Shown here: one piece after another, positions 21,964 to 30,352 of the stretch
Numbering within the stretch: position 1 is the first letter of the stretch
Layout: each line of letters opens with the position of its first letter
DNA from: Pseudomonadota bacterium
Lineage (GTDB): Bacteria > Pseudomonadota > Gammaproteobacteria > Legionellales > Legionellaceae
Direction: 5' to 3'
Assembly: GCA_020051095.1 (NCBI GenBank)
Contig: JAGVJN010000010.1
Location: 62,001 to 126,000 of the forward strand
Length of the DNA: 64,000 bases
Position numbers and translations under genes: made by a program
The notes under the pieces: model-generated
What the model was told of the DNA's origin: nothing
Database searches by the model: none
What the model saw: the letters and a program-made list of their open reading frames with translations, nothing else

Positions 21964-24102
21964 ATGATTTTTCAATTTAAAACAGCTGGCGATGTCTTAA
22001 TTGAGATGTCTGAGCAAACACTGCCCTACGAAGGTGCTATTGAAACCTTAATTGAGCGATTAGATCAGCATCGTGGGGCCATTTATACCTCTGGTTTTGA
22101 ATTTCCTGGCCGGTATACTTGTTGGGATATTGGATTTGTTAATCCTCCAATAGTCATAACATCTTCAGAAAATCAACTGACGGTCCAAGCCTTGAATCAA
22201 AGAGGGCAAGTATTGGTTGACGTTGTCAAGCAAGTTGCCATGGTCAATCCGCATATTTCACTGCAAGCAATTGGATCAAATCAGTTAATCATGGAGGTTA
22301 ACCAATCGGAGGCTATTTATAGTGAAGAGGAACGAAGTAAACAACCCTCCGTTTTCTCATTAATACGTAGTCTTCTTGCTGCTTTTCATTCTGAAAAAGA
22401 AGATTACCTTGGCTTATATGGCGCCTATGGCTACGACCTTATTTTTCAATTTGATCAATTAACTAAAAAAATAGACCGTCCCCCACAACAGCGGGATATG
22501 GTCATTTATCTACCAGATGAAATTTATGTCGTTGATCACAGCAAGGAAATAGCGTTTGTTCGGCGCTATGATTTTATTTATCAAGGTCGAACAACGCATT
22601 CGTACGCCCGAGATGGAGAATTATCACCTTATCAGCCAGCAGGCAATATAAAACAAGGCTGTGATCATCAGCCTGGAGAGTACGCAAACCTGGTCGAAAA
22701 AGCGAAACAGAAGTTCGCCTGTGGCGATTTATTTGAGGTCGTCCCTAGCCAGTCTTTCTATCAAGCCTACCAAGACAAACCCTCCATACTTTTTCGGCGT
22801 ATGCGACATTATAATCCGGCGCCATATGGGTTTTATATCAACTTAGGGGAAGGTGAATTTTTAGTCGGTGCTTCACCAGAAATGTACGTCCGTTTACAAG
22901 GGAAACGGGTTGAAACATGCCCGATTTCAGGCACCATTAAACGAGGCAACAATGCGATTGAGGATGCTATCAACATTCAAACGTTACTCGCTTCTGAAAA
23001 AGAGGAAGCAGAATTGACTATGTGCACGGATGTTGACCGTAACGATAAGTCACGTATCTGTGAAGCTGGGTCCGTCAAAGTAATTGGGCGACGGCAAATT
23101 GAAATGTACTCGCGTTTAATTCATACCGTTGATCATGTTGAAGGCATTTTAAGACATGAATACGATGCGGTGGATGCTTTTTTAACGCACATGTGGGTTG
23201 TTACAGTGACGGGGGCCCCTAAACTATGGGCCATGCAATTTATTGAAGACCATGAGAAAAGTAGCCGTAAATGGTATGCTGGTGCTGTTGGATGGTTTGG
23301 TTTTAATGGCGATTTAAATACTGGCTTAGTTTTACGCACAGTTCAATTGAGCAACGGGGTAGCCAATATTCGTGTCGGGGCGACACTCTTATATGATTCT
23401 GTTCCTGCGGATGAAGAAGCAGAGACAAGACTTAAAGCGTCTGCTTTTTTGGAAATGTTGAACCCGAACTTTGAAAATCAAATCAAAGAAACGGAACACG
23501 ATTTACCGGGTCATGGAAAACAAGTGTTATTGGTCGATCATCAGGACTCATTTGTTCACACCTTAGCAAATTATTTTCGCCAAACTGGGGCGGAGGTGAT
23601 GACCTGTCGGTATGATAAATTAATGCATTATTTAACCAAACACAATTTTGACTGGGTTGTCTTATCGCCAGGACCAGGAAAGCCCTCTGATTTTGATTTG
23701 TCGCAAACCATCGAACAGGTGTTAAAGCGCAATATTCCTATATTTGGGGTATGTTTGGGTCTTCAAGGAATTGTTGAGTATTTTGGTGGACAACTTAAAA
23801 CCCTGTCTTATCCCATGCACGGAAAAACCTCCAATATTATACAAAAAAGACGACATCCACTATTTAATAAATTAGATGATTGCTTTGTTGCAGGACGTTA
23901 TCACTCGCTGTATGCCGATAAAAATTCATTTCCAGAATGCTTGTCGGTTTTAGCTGAAACAGAAGATGGTATCGTGATGGCAGTGGCTCATAATAATTTA
24001 CCAATTTACGCCGTACAGTTTCATCCTGAAACCATTTTGTCGATGACAAAACAGGCAGGCTTAACCATGATTTATAACTTAATGGAATTAACACATGACT
24101 AA
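21964..24102 (+). CDS. trpE(G): Fused anthranilate synthase, TrpE-TrpG
   Basis: Converts chorismate and glutamine to anthranilate, the first step of tryptophan synthesis. The 712-residue protein joins an aminase domain (residues 1 to about 510) to a glutamine amidotransferase domain (from about 520). The TrpE part contains CPISGTIKRG, DVDRNDKSRICEAGSVKVIG and THMWVVTVTGAPK. The TrpG part contains LLVDHQDSF, VVLSPGPGKPSDF, the nucleophile Cys in FGVCLGLQGI, and the His-Glu pair in QFHPET. Such fusions are known from alphaproteobacteria and Legionella. No other trp gene is near. The TrpE Cys-Pro-Ile feedback region is present. It overlaps the ClC gene by 8 bases. Confidence 0.93.
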   Translation: MIFQFKTAGDVLIEMSEQTLPYEGAIETLIERLDQHRGAIYTSGFEFPGRYTCWDIGFVNPPIVITSSENQLTVQALNQRGQVLVDVVKQVAMVNPHISLQAIGSNQLIMEVNQSEAIYSEEERSKQPSVFSLIRSLLAAFHSEKEDYLGLYGAYGYDLIFQFDQLTKKIDRPPQQRDMVIYLPDEIYVVDHSKEIAFVRRYDFIYQGRTTHSYARDGELSPYQPAGNIKQGCDHQPGEYANLVEKAKQKFACGDLFEVVPSQSFYQAYQDKPSILFRRMRHYNPAPYGFYINLGEGEFLVGASPEMYVRLQGKRVETCPISGTIKRGNNAIEDAINIQTLLASEKEEAELTMCTDVDRNDKSRICEAGSVKVIGRRQIEMYSRLIHTVDHVEGILRHEYDAVDAFLTHMWVVTVTGAPKLWAMQFIEDHEKSSRKWYAGAVGWFGFNGDLNTGLVLRTVQLSNGVANIRVGATLLYDSVPADEEAETRLKASAFLEMLNPNFENQIKETEHDLPGHGKQVLLVDHQDSFVHTLANYFRQTGAEVMTCRYDKLMHYLTKHNFDWVVLSPGPGKPSDFDLSQTIEQVLKRNIPIFGVCLGLQGIVEYFGGQLKTLSYPMHGKTSNIIQKRRHPLFNKLDDCFVAGRYHSLYADKNSFPECLSVLAETEDGIVMAVAHNNLPIYAVQFHPETILSMTKQAGLTMIYNLMELTHD

Positions 24103-25390
24103 GGATGATAAAATCATCATCATCTATCTGGTATCTGTGATAGTGGGGTTATTAACTGGTTTCATCGGCTCTATATTTCAGATAGGGATTGATAAGGTGG
24201 CTTTTGCGATTCGAGTATTAATCCACTACTTGCAACAACATCATATTCCTATGATGTTAAGTTCTGCATTAATTACCATGGGAATTGTGCTTTTCGTCTG
24301 GCTGTTGGTCAAAAAAGTTGCGCCTGAGGGTGGCGGTAGTGGTGTACAGGAAATTGAAGGGGCATTGTTGCATGAGAGGCCTGTCCATTGGGCAACATTA
24401 TTACCCGTAAAATTTTTTGGTGGCATTTTAACTCTGGCCGCAAAAATGGTCATGGGAAGAGAAGGCCCAACGATTCAAATTGGGGGAAATTTAGGAGAAA
24501 TGGTGGGTCGTTTGTGCCATCTCTCCCGCTCTAAATGTGATACCTTGATTGCCGCCGGTGCTGCTGCAGGATTAGCGACAGCATTTAATGCACCCCTCGC
24601 AGGCGTGTTGTTTGTTATCGAAGAAATGCGCAACGAATTTAACTTCTCATTTCTCAACTTCAAAATGGTTATAATCGCTTGCGTGGTTGCAACCATCGTA
24701 TTGCATATAATAATCGGCCCACAACCAGTGCTGCCAATGGATGTTTTTTCTATGCCAAGCTTGAAGTCACTTTGGCTTTTTCTTGTGTTTGGGGCTGTTG
24801 TTGGCTTTGCAGGATTGTTATTTAATGAATTCTTAATGCGATTACTCTACCTCTCTGATCGATTCTCTACGTGGTTCATGGTGGTTTTTATATTAGCGGT
24901 TGGAGCGATGGTCGGTCTATTAGCTGTCTTAGAGCCACAAACAGTCGGTGGAGGGTATGAAATCATTGAACAGGCATTGACATTTTATCCAGCGGCAAGC
25001 GTTTTGTTTTTACTTTTTATCGCCCGATTTGCGACAACCATGATTTGCTATATGACAGGTGTACCTGGTGGCATATTTGCACCCATGCTTGCATTAGGAA
25101 CTATTCTGGGTTTATTGGTATCTCATTTCACAAATTGGCTATTCCCAGATGCCAGTATTCACCCTGGTATGTTTGCTGTCGCGGGGATGGGGGGGCTATT
25201 TTCTGCTGCAGTTCGAGCACCGATAACAGGCATCATCTTAGTTGTTGAGATGACATCAAATTACCAACTGATTTTACCTCTGATGATCACATGCCTTATG
25301 TCAACGACTATTGTCCAATTAGCGGGGAATGAACCTATCTATACCCAATTACTTGAACGAACTATAAAGAAACAAAGGGGAGAAGGCTAG
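24095..25390 (+). CDS. ClC-family chloride channel / H+-Cl- exchanger
   Basis: A 431-residue inner-membrane protein with the ClC fold. The first selectivity block GSGVQEIEGAL is a variant of GSGIPE. GREGPTIQIG holds the gating glutamate (about Glu123), and a second glutamate in VIEEMR (about Glu177) matches the internal proton glutamate of E. coli ClC-ec1, which suggests an exchanger rather than a channel. GVPGGIFAPMLALG is the late anion-binding block. It has no CBS domains. Its ATG lies 8 bases inside trpE(G), so the two are probably co-transcribed. A role in acid resistance is known for relatives and only inferred here. Confidence 0.92.
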   Translation: MTKDDKIIIIYLVSVIVGLLTGFIGSIFQIGIDKVAFAIRVLIHYLQQHHIPMMLSSALITMGIVLFVWLLVKKVAPEGGGSGVQEIEGALLHERPVHWATLLPVKFFGGILTLAAKMVMGREGPTIQIGGNLGEMVGRLCHLSRSKCDTLIAAGAAAGLATAFNAPLAGVLFVIEEMRNEFNFSFLNFKMVIIACVVATIVLHIIIGPQPVLPMDVFSMPSLKSLWLFLVFGAVVGFAGLLFNEFLMRLLYLSDRFSTWFMVVFILAVGAMVGLLAVLEPQTVGGGYEIIEQALTFYPAASVLFLLFIARFATTMICYMTGVPGGIFAPMLALGTILGLLVSHFTNWLFPDASIHPGMFAVAGMGGLFSAAVRAPITGIILVVEMTSNYQLILPLMITCLMSTTIVQLAGNEPIYTQLLERTIKKQRGEG

Positions 25391-25462
25391 TGCCACACCG
25401 TATTAAGGAAGCATATCATCCATATTTTGCTGCGCCTCATGAAACTTGTGACGAATCAGCAA

Positions 25463-25513
25463 CTCCTCTTTCGCCCTTTGGGCACATTCTCCCCATGTCT
25501 GGAAAGAAGGTAA
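25463..25513 (-). repeat. Dispersed palindromic repeat, copy 1 (diverged)
   Basis: In the spacer between the ClC gene and the UgpA-like gene. Read on the minus strand it aligns over about 50 bases to the copy at 52286-52337, including an identical 14-base core CGCCCTTTGGGCAC (plus-strand reading here). Probably a REP-like element. The rest of the 158-base spacer holds only the UgpA ribosome site AAGGAG. Confidence 0.6.
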
Positions 25514-25548
25514 CATGAAGGAATTTATTAAGAAGGAGTGTTAGCCCA

Positions 25549-26427
25549 ATGGCTCCGTTTAGGCGGCATAAACGCGTTTTGATTTTCTTCTTAGCCCCAC
25601 AGCTCGTTGTGACGCTTGTCTTTTTCTTTCTGCCTGCCTTAAGTGCACTATGGCAATCGTTTCAATTTGGCGATGCTTTCGGTCTCCACAGGCGATGGGC
25701 AGGACTTTGTAATTATATCGATTTATTCCAGGATCCCAGTTATTTTCAAGCGGTTGTGGTGACATTAGGGTTGGCCATCGCTATAACAACGAGTTGTATA
25801 ATACTGGGGGTGTTAATGGCTAACTTATTGCTGGCTATCACCGGTGGACGAAACATCTATAAAACGATGCTGATTTGGCCTTATGCCGTGGCGCCAGCCG
25901 TAGCAGCCATTTTATGGCGATTTTTATTTCAACCAAAATTAGGCTGGGTAGCACAAACAGCACAATGGTTTGGAATGGAATTTAATTATTTAACCCACCC
26001 TTTGCAAGCAATGGCAACGATTATTATTACGGCAAGTTGGCAACAGTTTTCCTATAATTTTCTCTTCTTCTTTGCCGCATTAAGCGCAATACCCAAAGAA
26101 ATCATTGAGGCGGCTAGTCTGGATGGTGTATCTTCTTGGCGATTATTTTGGCAAATCAAATTACCATTAATCTCACCCACAACTTTTTTTCTGTTGGTTA
26201 TGAACTTGATTTATGCCTTTTTTGACACCTTCGGTATCATCGATGTGATGACCCATGGCGGTCCTGCCCAATATACAACCACGTTAATTTATAAAGTATA
26301 TCAAGATGGATTTGTTGCCTTTGATCCAACCAGCTCTGCCACACAATCGGTGATATTGATGATAGTCGTATCTTTAATGATTTGGTTTCAGTTTCGGTAT
26401 GTTGAGAAAAAGGTGCATTATCAATGA
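25549..26427 (+). CDS. ugpA: ABC sugar/glycerol-3-phosphate permease subunit, UgpA type
   Basis: One of two inner-membrane permease subunits of a carbohydrate-type (CUT1) ABC importer. The 292-residue protein has six predicted helices and the EAA loop that docks the ATPase, EAASLDGVSSWRLFWQIKLP. WQSFQFGDAFG and NYIDLFQDPSYFQAV near the N-terminus resemble UgpA. AAGGAG lies upstream of the ATG. It overlaps the UgpE-like gene by 4 bases. No substrate-binding protein gene (ugpB) is present upstream or downstream, so the substrate is uncertain. Confidence 0.88.
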   Translation: MAPFRRHKRVLIFFLAPQLVVTLVFFFLPALSALWQSFQFGDAFGLHRRWAGLCNYIDLFQDPSYFQAVVVTLGLAIAITTSCIILGVLMANLLLAITGGRNIYKTMLIWPYAVAPAVAAILWRFLFQPKLGWVAQTAQWFGMEFNYLTHPLQAMATIIITASWQQFSYNFLFFFAALSAIPKEIIEAASLDGVSSWRLFWQIKLPLISPTTFFLLVMNLIYAFFDTFGIIDVMTHGGPAQYTTTLIYKVYQDGFVAFDPTSSATQSVILMIVVSLMIWFQFRYVEKKVHYQ

Positions 26428-27251
26428 AGAAGCGTCTATTGCTAATCCATATCCTATTGATTTCGTTTATTCTAATTTTCTTTGCGCCAATTTATGTGGC
26501 GGTAATCGCTGCTTCTCACCAAGGGGATACGTTTCTCCAAGGAAATTTGCCACTCTTACCCGGTGGTTATTTTTGGCATAATATCAAAACAGTCCTTTGG
26601 CAGGGAGTGATATCGACGGGTAGTGCCTCTGTGTTTACGATGTTAATGAATAGTTTTCTGATGGCTATGTTAATCGCTTTTGGAAAAGTGATAATGGCTT
26701 TAATGACGGCTTTTGTGTTAGTTTATTTTGAATTTCGTTTCAAATCGGTTGTATTTGCTATGATCTTTATGACAATGATGTTACCAGTAGAAGTGCGAAT
26801 TGTGCCAACCTTCCAAGTCGTTGTCGCTTTAGATTGGTTAAATAGTTTCGCGGGGTTAACTCTGCCGTTGATGGCATCGGCCACAGCGACTTTTTTGTTT
26901 CGCCAATTTTTTAAATCCTTACCATCATCCTTGGTTCATGCCGCCAAAATGGATGGGGCAGGGCCGTTTCGTTTCTTCATCGATATGGTTGTTCCCCTTT
27001 CAAAAACCCCGATGACTGCATTGTTTATCATCATGTTTGTGTATGGGTGGAATCAATATTTGTGGCCAATGATTATTACCACAATGACGGATAAATCGAC
27101 GATCGTCATGGGCATGAAAGCGTTAGTGGGAGTAGCTGATCAAATTCCTCAATGGCATTTGATAATGAGTACGGCCTTAATTGCCCTGTTACCACCTTGT
27201 GCCGTTGTTTTAATTTTACAGAAATGGTTTGAAAAAGGACTGACTCACTGA
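26424..27251 (+). CDS. ugpE: ABC sugar/glycerol-3-phosphate permease subunit, UgpE type
   Basis: The second permease subunit of the importer, 275 residues with six helices. The EAA-type loop is HAAKMDGAGPFRFFIDMVVP, and PVEVRIVPTFQV precedes it as in UgpE. The ATG overlaps the UgpA stop by 4 bases and its own stop overlaps the ATPase start by 1 base, so the three genes are translationally coupled. Confidence 0.88.
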   Translation: MKKRLLLIHILLISFILIFFAPIYVAVIAASHQGDTFLQGNLPLLPGGYFWHNIKTVLWQGVISTGSASVFTMLMNSFLMAMLIAFGKVIMALMTAFVLVYFEFRFKSVVFAMIFMTMMLPVEVRIVPTFQVVVALDWLNSFAGLTLPLMASATATFLFRQFFKSLPSSLVHAAKMDGAGPFRFFIDMVVPLSKTPMTALFIIMFVYGWNQYLWPMIITTMTDKSTIVMGMKALVGVADQIPQWHLIMSTALIALLPPCAVVLILQKWFEKGLTH

Positions 27252-28324
27252 TGAGCTTTGTAACGTTTAAAAATGTATCTAAGCGGTTTGATATACAGGA
27301 TGTTTTAACCGACATTAATTTTTCGGTATCCCGCGGGGAATTTGTGGTGCTTGTTGGGCCTTCGGGGTGTGGGAAGTCCACATTATTAAGAATGCTAGCG
27401 GGTCTTGAATCAATCAGTGATGGGAAAATATTGTTAGACAATCGTTGTATTAATCAAATGAAACCGGTTGAACGGGATATGGCGATGGTATTTCAAAGTT
27501 ATGCGCTTTATCCCCACATGACCGTATACCAAAATATGTCTTATAGCCTCAAATTAAAACACCTGCCAAAGGCTGAAATTGACGCTAAAGTGAGAGAAGC
27601 AGCGCAAATGTTACAGATCGAACCATTGCTGCTAAGAAAACCTGCTGAACTGTCAGGGGGGCAAAGACAACGAGTTGCTATGGGTAGAGCAATGGTTCGT
27701 CACCCTTCGGTGTTTTTATTTGATGAGCCATTATCGAATTTGGACAGTAATTTACGAGCAGAGATGCGTTATGAAATCAAACGGTTACATGAAAAACTTA
27801 AGGCAACATCTATCTATGTCACCCATGATCAGACAGAAGCCATGACGATGGCAGATAGAGTAATTGTGTTAAACGGGGGAAGGATTGAGCAAATTGATGA
27901 GCCAATGCAACTCTATAACCAACCGCAAACACAATTTGTTGCCCAATTTACTGGGCATTATCCTGTCAATCAAGTACCAGCTATCGTATCAAAAGATAGT
28001 AAAAGAGTTGAATTGCCTGGAAAAATTGCGATGATTAATCAGCAACTTGAGAACGCCAATCTAACGGCTGATACAGCGGTTAATTTGATTATTCGACCTG
28101 AGCATGTTCAGGTGAGTCATGAGCGTGGGATGTTGAAAGGGGACGTTATTTTTGTTGAAAATATGGGGGCAGATTTACTGTTAAGGGTTTCTGTTTTCGG
28201 GTATGAAATGCCCTTTGTAGTTCGAGTTGCAGCTACGCATAGTTTCGTGCACAATGAGGTATATTTATCGTTTGATTGGCAAAAGGTAAGTGTGTTTGAT
28301 GCCGAAACTGGTCAACGAATATAA
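27251..28324 (+). CDS. ugpC: ABC importer ATP-binding subunit, UgpC/MalK type
   Basis: Powers the importer by hydrolysing ATP on the cytoplasmic side. The 357-residue protein has Walker A GPSGCGKSTLLRML, the signature LSGGQRQRVAMGRA, Walker B VFLFDEPLSNLD and the switch His in YVTHDQTEA. A C-terminal TOBE domain (from about residue 235) carries NLIIRPEHVQ, typical of MalK/UgpC regulatory domains. It follows the permease genes without a gap. One such ATPase can serve several importers, so a distant binding protein is plausible. Confidence 0.93.
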   Translation: MSFVTFKNVSKRFDIQDVLTDINFSVSRGEFVVLVGPSGCGKSTLLRMLAGLESISDGKILLDNRCINQMKPVERDMAMVFQSYALYPHMTVYQNMSYSLKLKHLPKAEIDAKVREAAQMLQIEPLLLRKPAELSGGQRQRVAMGRAMVRHPSVFLFDEPLSNLDSNLRAEMRYEIKRLHEKLKATSIYVTHDQTEAMTMADRVIVLNGGRIEQIDEPMQLYNQPQTQFVAQFTGHYPVNQVPAIVSKDSKRVELPGKIAMINQQLENANLTADTAVNLIIRPEHVQVSHERGMLKGDVIFVENMGADLLLRVSVFGYEMPFVVRVAATHSFVHNEVYLSFDWQKVSVFDAETGQRI

Positions 28325-28332
28325 AGGGTCAT

Positions 28333-29217
28333 ATGGTGACACAATTGAAAGGCACATCCTTAAAATTAGAGACGCAACGCCAATATAATTATTGGCAGGC
28401 GCTTGTGTTATCTTTTTTTAGTGATTTGTTATATTGGGATGTGTATAAGCGCTGGCGTGGTATCGGTTTGTTATATTTATTGCTGATGACTTGGGTATTT
28501 TGTATTCCTTTCTCTATAAAATACATGATTGGCATGGATCATTTTTTCAATGATGTTATCATCAAACCCTTCCAAAAAATACCTGATATTCCCTATGTAA
28601 GCGGTAAACTCAAATTTGATAAAAAAATGCCCTATTTTATCAAGAATGATCGGGGGCAAGTCGAAACGATCCTTGACAATACAGGTTCAATCAAAAAATT
28701 TGATCAATCAACTTATCCTTCGTTAAGATTCTTATTTTTGGATGACCGCGTTTATTACACAATACCCGATGCGTTCAAATACTTTGAAGATAGGGATTAT
28801 CAACGTGTAACAGAAGTAAAAGAGATAAAAATGCCGAGTGATACAAGTTTTGTTTTTAATGGCGAATCTTTTTTAAAGGCCTATCAAATTCGAGGATTGA
28901 AAATGCTGACATTAACGGTCATTTACCCCGTTGTTGCAGCAACTTATTTTACAGTTGCTCTCATATTTTTGTTAGCATTTGCAATGATGGGGCAAATTGT
29001 GAGTCAAACGATTTTTAAGGTGCAGTTGTATTACAAGCAATCTTGTCGATTATTATTCGTTGCCTCAACCCCGGCATTTTTTGTTTTGCAGATAATGGCT
29101 GTATGCGGTTATAACAGAAGTATGATGGGTTATGTTTGGCTAGCATTAGTGGCAACTTATTTTTCATTTGCCATTATCTTTGTTAAACGAAATTTACGTT
29201 CAATAGCCCGATTATGA
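28333..29217 (+). CDS. Membrane protein of unknown function, possibly DUF1189-like
   Basis: A 294-residue protein with one membrane segment near residues 45-65, a soluble middle of about 120 residues, and three to four more segments in the C-terminal third. This layout, together with the RWRGIGLLYLLLMTW start of the first segment, resembles DUF1189 membrane proteins, but I cannot confirm it. It starts 8 bases after ugpC and overlaps the hydrolase gene by 4 bases, so it belongs to the same operon. A function in transport or in membrane lipid handling would be a guess. Confidence 0.8.
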   Translation: MVTQLKGTSLKLETQRQYNYWQALVLSFFSDLLYWDVYKRWRGIGLLYLLLMTWVFCIPFSIKYMIGMDHFFNDVIIKPFQKIPDIPYVSGKLKFDKKMPYFIKNDRGQVETILDNTGSIKKFDQSTYPSLRFLFLDDRVYYTIPDAFKYFEDRDYQRVTEVKEIKMPSDTSFVFNGESFLKAYQIRGLKMLTLTVIYPVVAATYFTVALIFLLAFAMMGQIVSQTIFKVQLYYKQSCRLLFVASTPAFFVLQIMAVCGYNRSMMGYVWLALVATYFSFAIIFVKRNLRSIARL

Positions 29218-30002
29218 AACCCATCATTCATTTTACTCATGGCAATGGCTTCCCGTCTTCCTGTTATCGGCAACTTTTACAATCATTAGCGGATGAATAT
29301 GATGTTAATGTCATTGAAAAAGTTGGCCATAATCCCGATTTTCCAGTTGGTGAAAATTGGCATACCCTTGTGGATGAAGTGATAGAAAGCATTGTTGAGC
29401 AGTCCCATAATCCTGTTGTGGCAGTGGGTCATTCCCTTGGCGGTATCCTTAGCTTTCTTGCTGCAGTACAGCGTCCTGAGTTGATAAAAGCGGTGGTCAT
29501 GATTGATTCCCCTGTTATTGGGCCAATCAAATCAATGTTGTTAAAAATAGCAAAAAAAATTCGATTAATCGATAAGGTTACACCCGCTGAGCGAACAAGA
29601 GGACGGAGAACGCATTGGCCAGACAAGGAACATCTTTTAAGGTATCTGAAAAGTAAACCCGTGTTCCAAACGTTTACCGATGCTTGTTTACAGGATTACA
29701 TTGATTATGGTTTGATCAAATCGAACACAGGCTATGATCTGGCTTATGATCGGCAAATCGAATATTTAATTTATCGTACAATTCCACATATGTTACCTGA
29801 TTATATTGGTCATCTAACGTGCCCTTGTGTGATGATTTATGGTAATAAGTCAAACGTTGTTGATTCCTTTGATTTAAGTCATATGAGAAAACAACATGGG
29901 ATTCGTTCAGTGAGTATGCCAGGGACTCATATGTTGCCTTTTGAATCACCTATAGAACTGGCTAAAAAAATTAAATTAGAGTTGGAAATAATGCTTTCGT
30001 GA
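29214..30002 (+). CDS. Alpha/beta hydrolase
   Basis: A 262-residue cytoplasmic alpha/beta-fold hydrolase. HGNGFP near the N-terminus is the oxyanion-loop region, VGHSLGG carries the nucleophile Ser74, an acid is likely in the VVDSFDLSH segment, and the catalytic His is probably in GTHMLPFESP near residue 243. Such enzymes act on esters, lipids or acyl groups; the substrate is unknown. It ends the Ugp-like operon with a 4-base overlap with the membrane protein gene. Confidence 0.88.
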   Translation: MKPIIHFTHGNGFPSSCYRQLLQSLADEYDVNVIEKVGHNPDFPVGENWHTLVDEVIESIVEQSHNPVVAVGHSLGGILSFLAAVQRPELIKAVVMIDSPVIGPIKSMLLKIAKKIRLIDKVTPAERTRGRRTHWPDKEHLLRYLKSKPVFQTFTDACLQDYIDYGLIKSNTGYDLAYDRQIEYLIYRTIPHMLPDYIGHLTCPCVMIYGNKSNVVDSFDLSHMRKQHGIRSVSMPGTHMLPFESPIELAKKIKLELEIMLS

Positions 30003-30352
30003 AAAGATACCCGATATCCACGAAACTTCAATAGGAGCATTTTGAATGATCACGGGTATATGATTAACCATGGCGTGCTATACTGATCATAGGCCTATTG
30101 TTTTATCTTTCCAGTTCAATTACTCTAAAATGATCCCAAGAAACGAATCATCGTTTTAATTGTGAGAAAACCTAGCTGCCTGACAACAGTTAATAAAAAA
30201 TAATAGAATGATTTATCTGGGAATAATGAATGACCTATAGTCGGAACATTTGATATATATAAGACCCGGGGTATCCCTAATTCCATACTGTGTCTTGGAT
30301 ATCCACTTCCACATAGGTATATTATCCAACAGCTTATAGCAAGGAGAGTGAA
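30003..30352 (+). other. 350-base intergenic region upstream of fadE
   Basis: No credible gene. A 7-bp inverted repeat (ATACCCG at 30007-30013, CGGGTAT at 30053-30059) follows the hydrolase gene but its loop is long. A possible promoter is TTATCT (30213-30218) and TATAGT (30236-30241) with a 17-base spacer. The last bases hold a strong ribosome site AAGGAGAG (30341-30348) for fadE. The long AT-rich leader of about 110 bases between promoter and start could be regulatory. Confidence 0.5.

Noticed and set aside
25391-25548. Possible remnant of a ugpB gene before ugpA
   Set aside because: The 158 bases are too short and hold a REP-like repeat. No binding-protein sequence is visible in any frame.
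30007-30059. Inverted repeat ATACCCG/CGGGTAT as terminator after the hydrolase gene
   Set aside because: The loop is 39 bases and no T-run follows, so a Rho-independent terminator is not supported.
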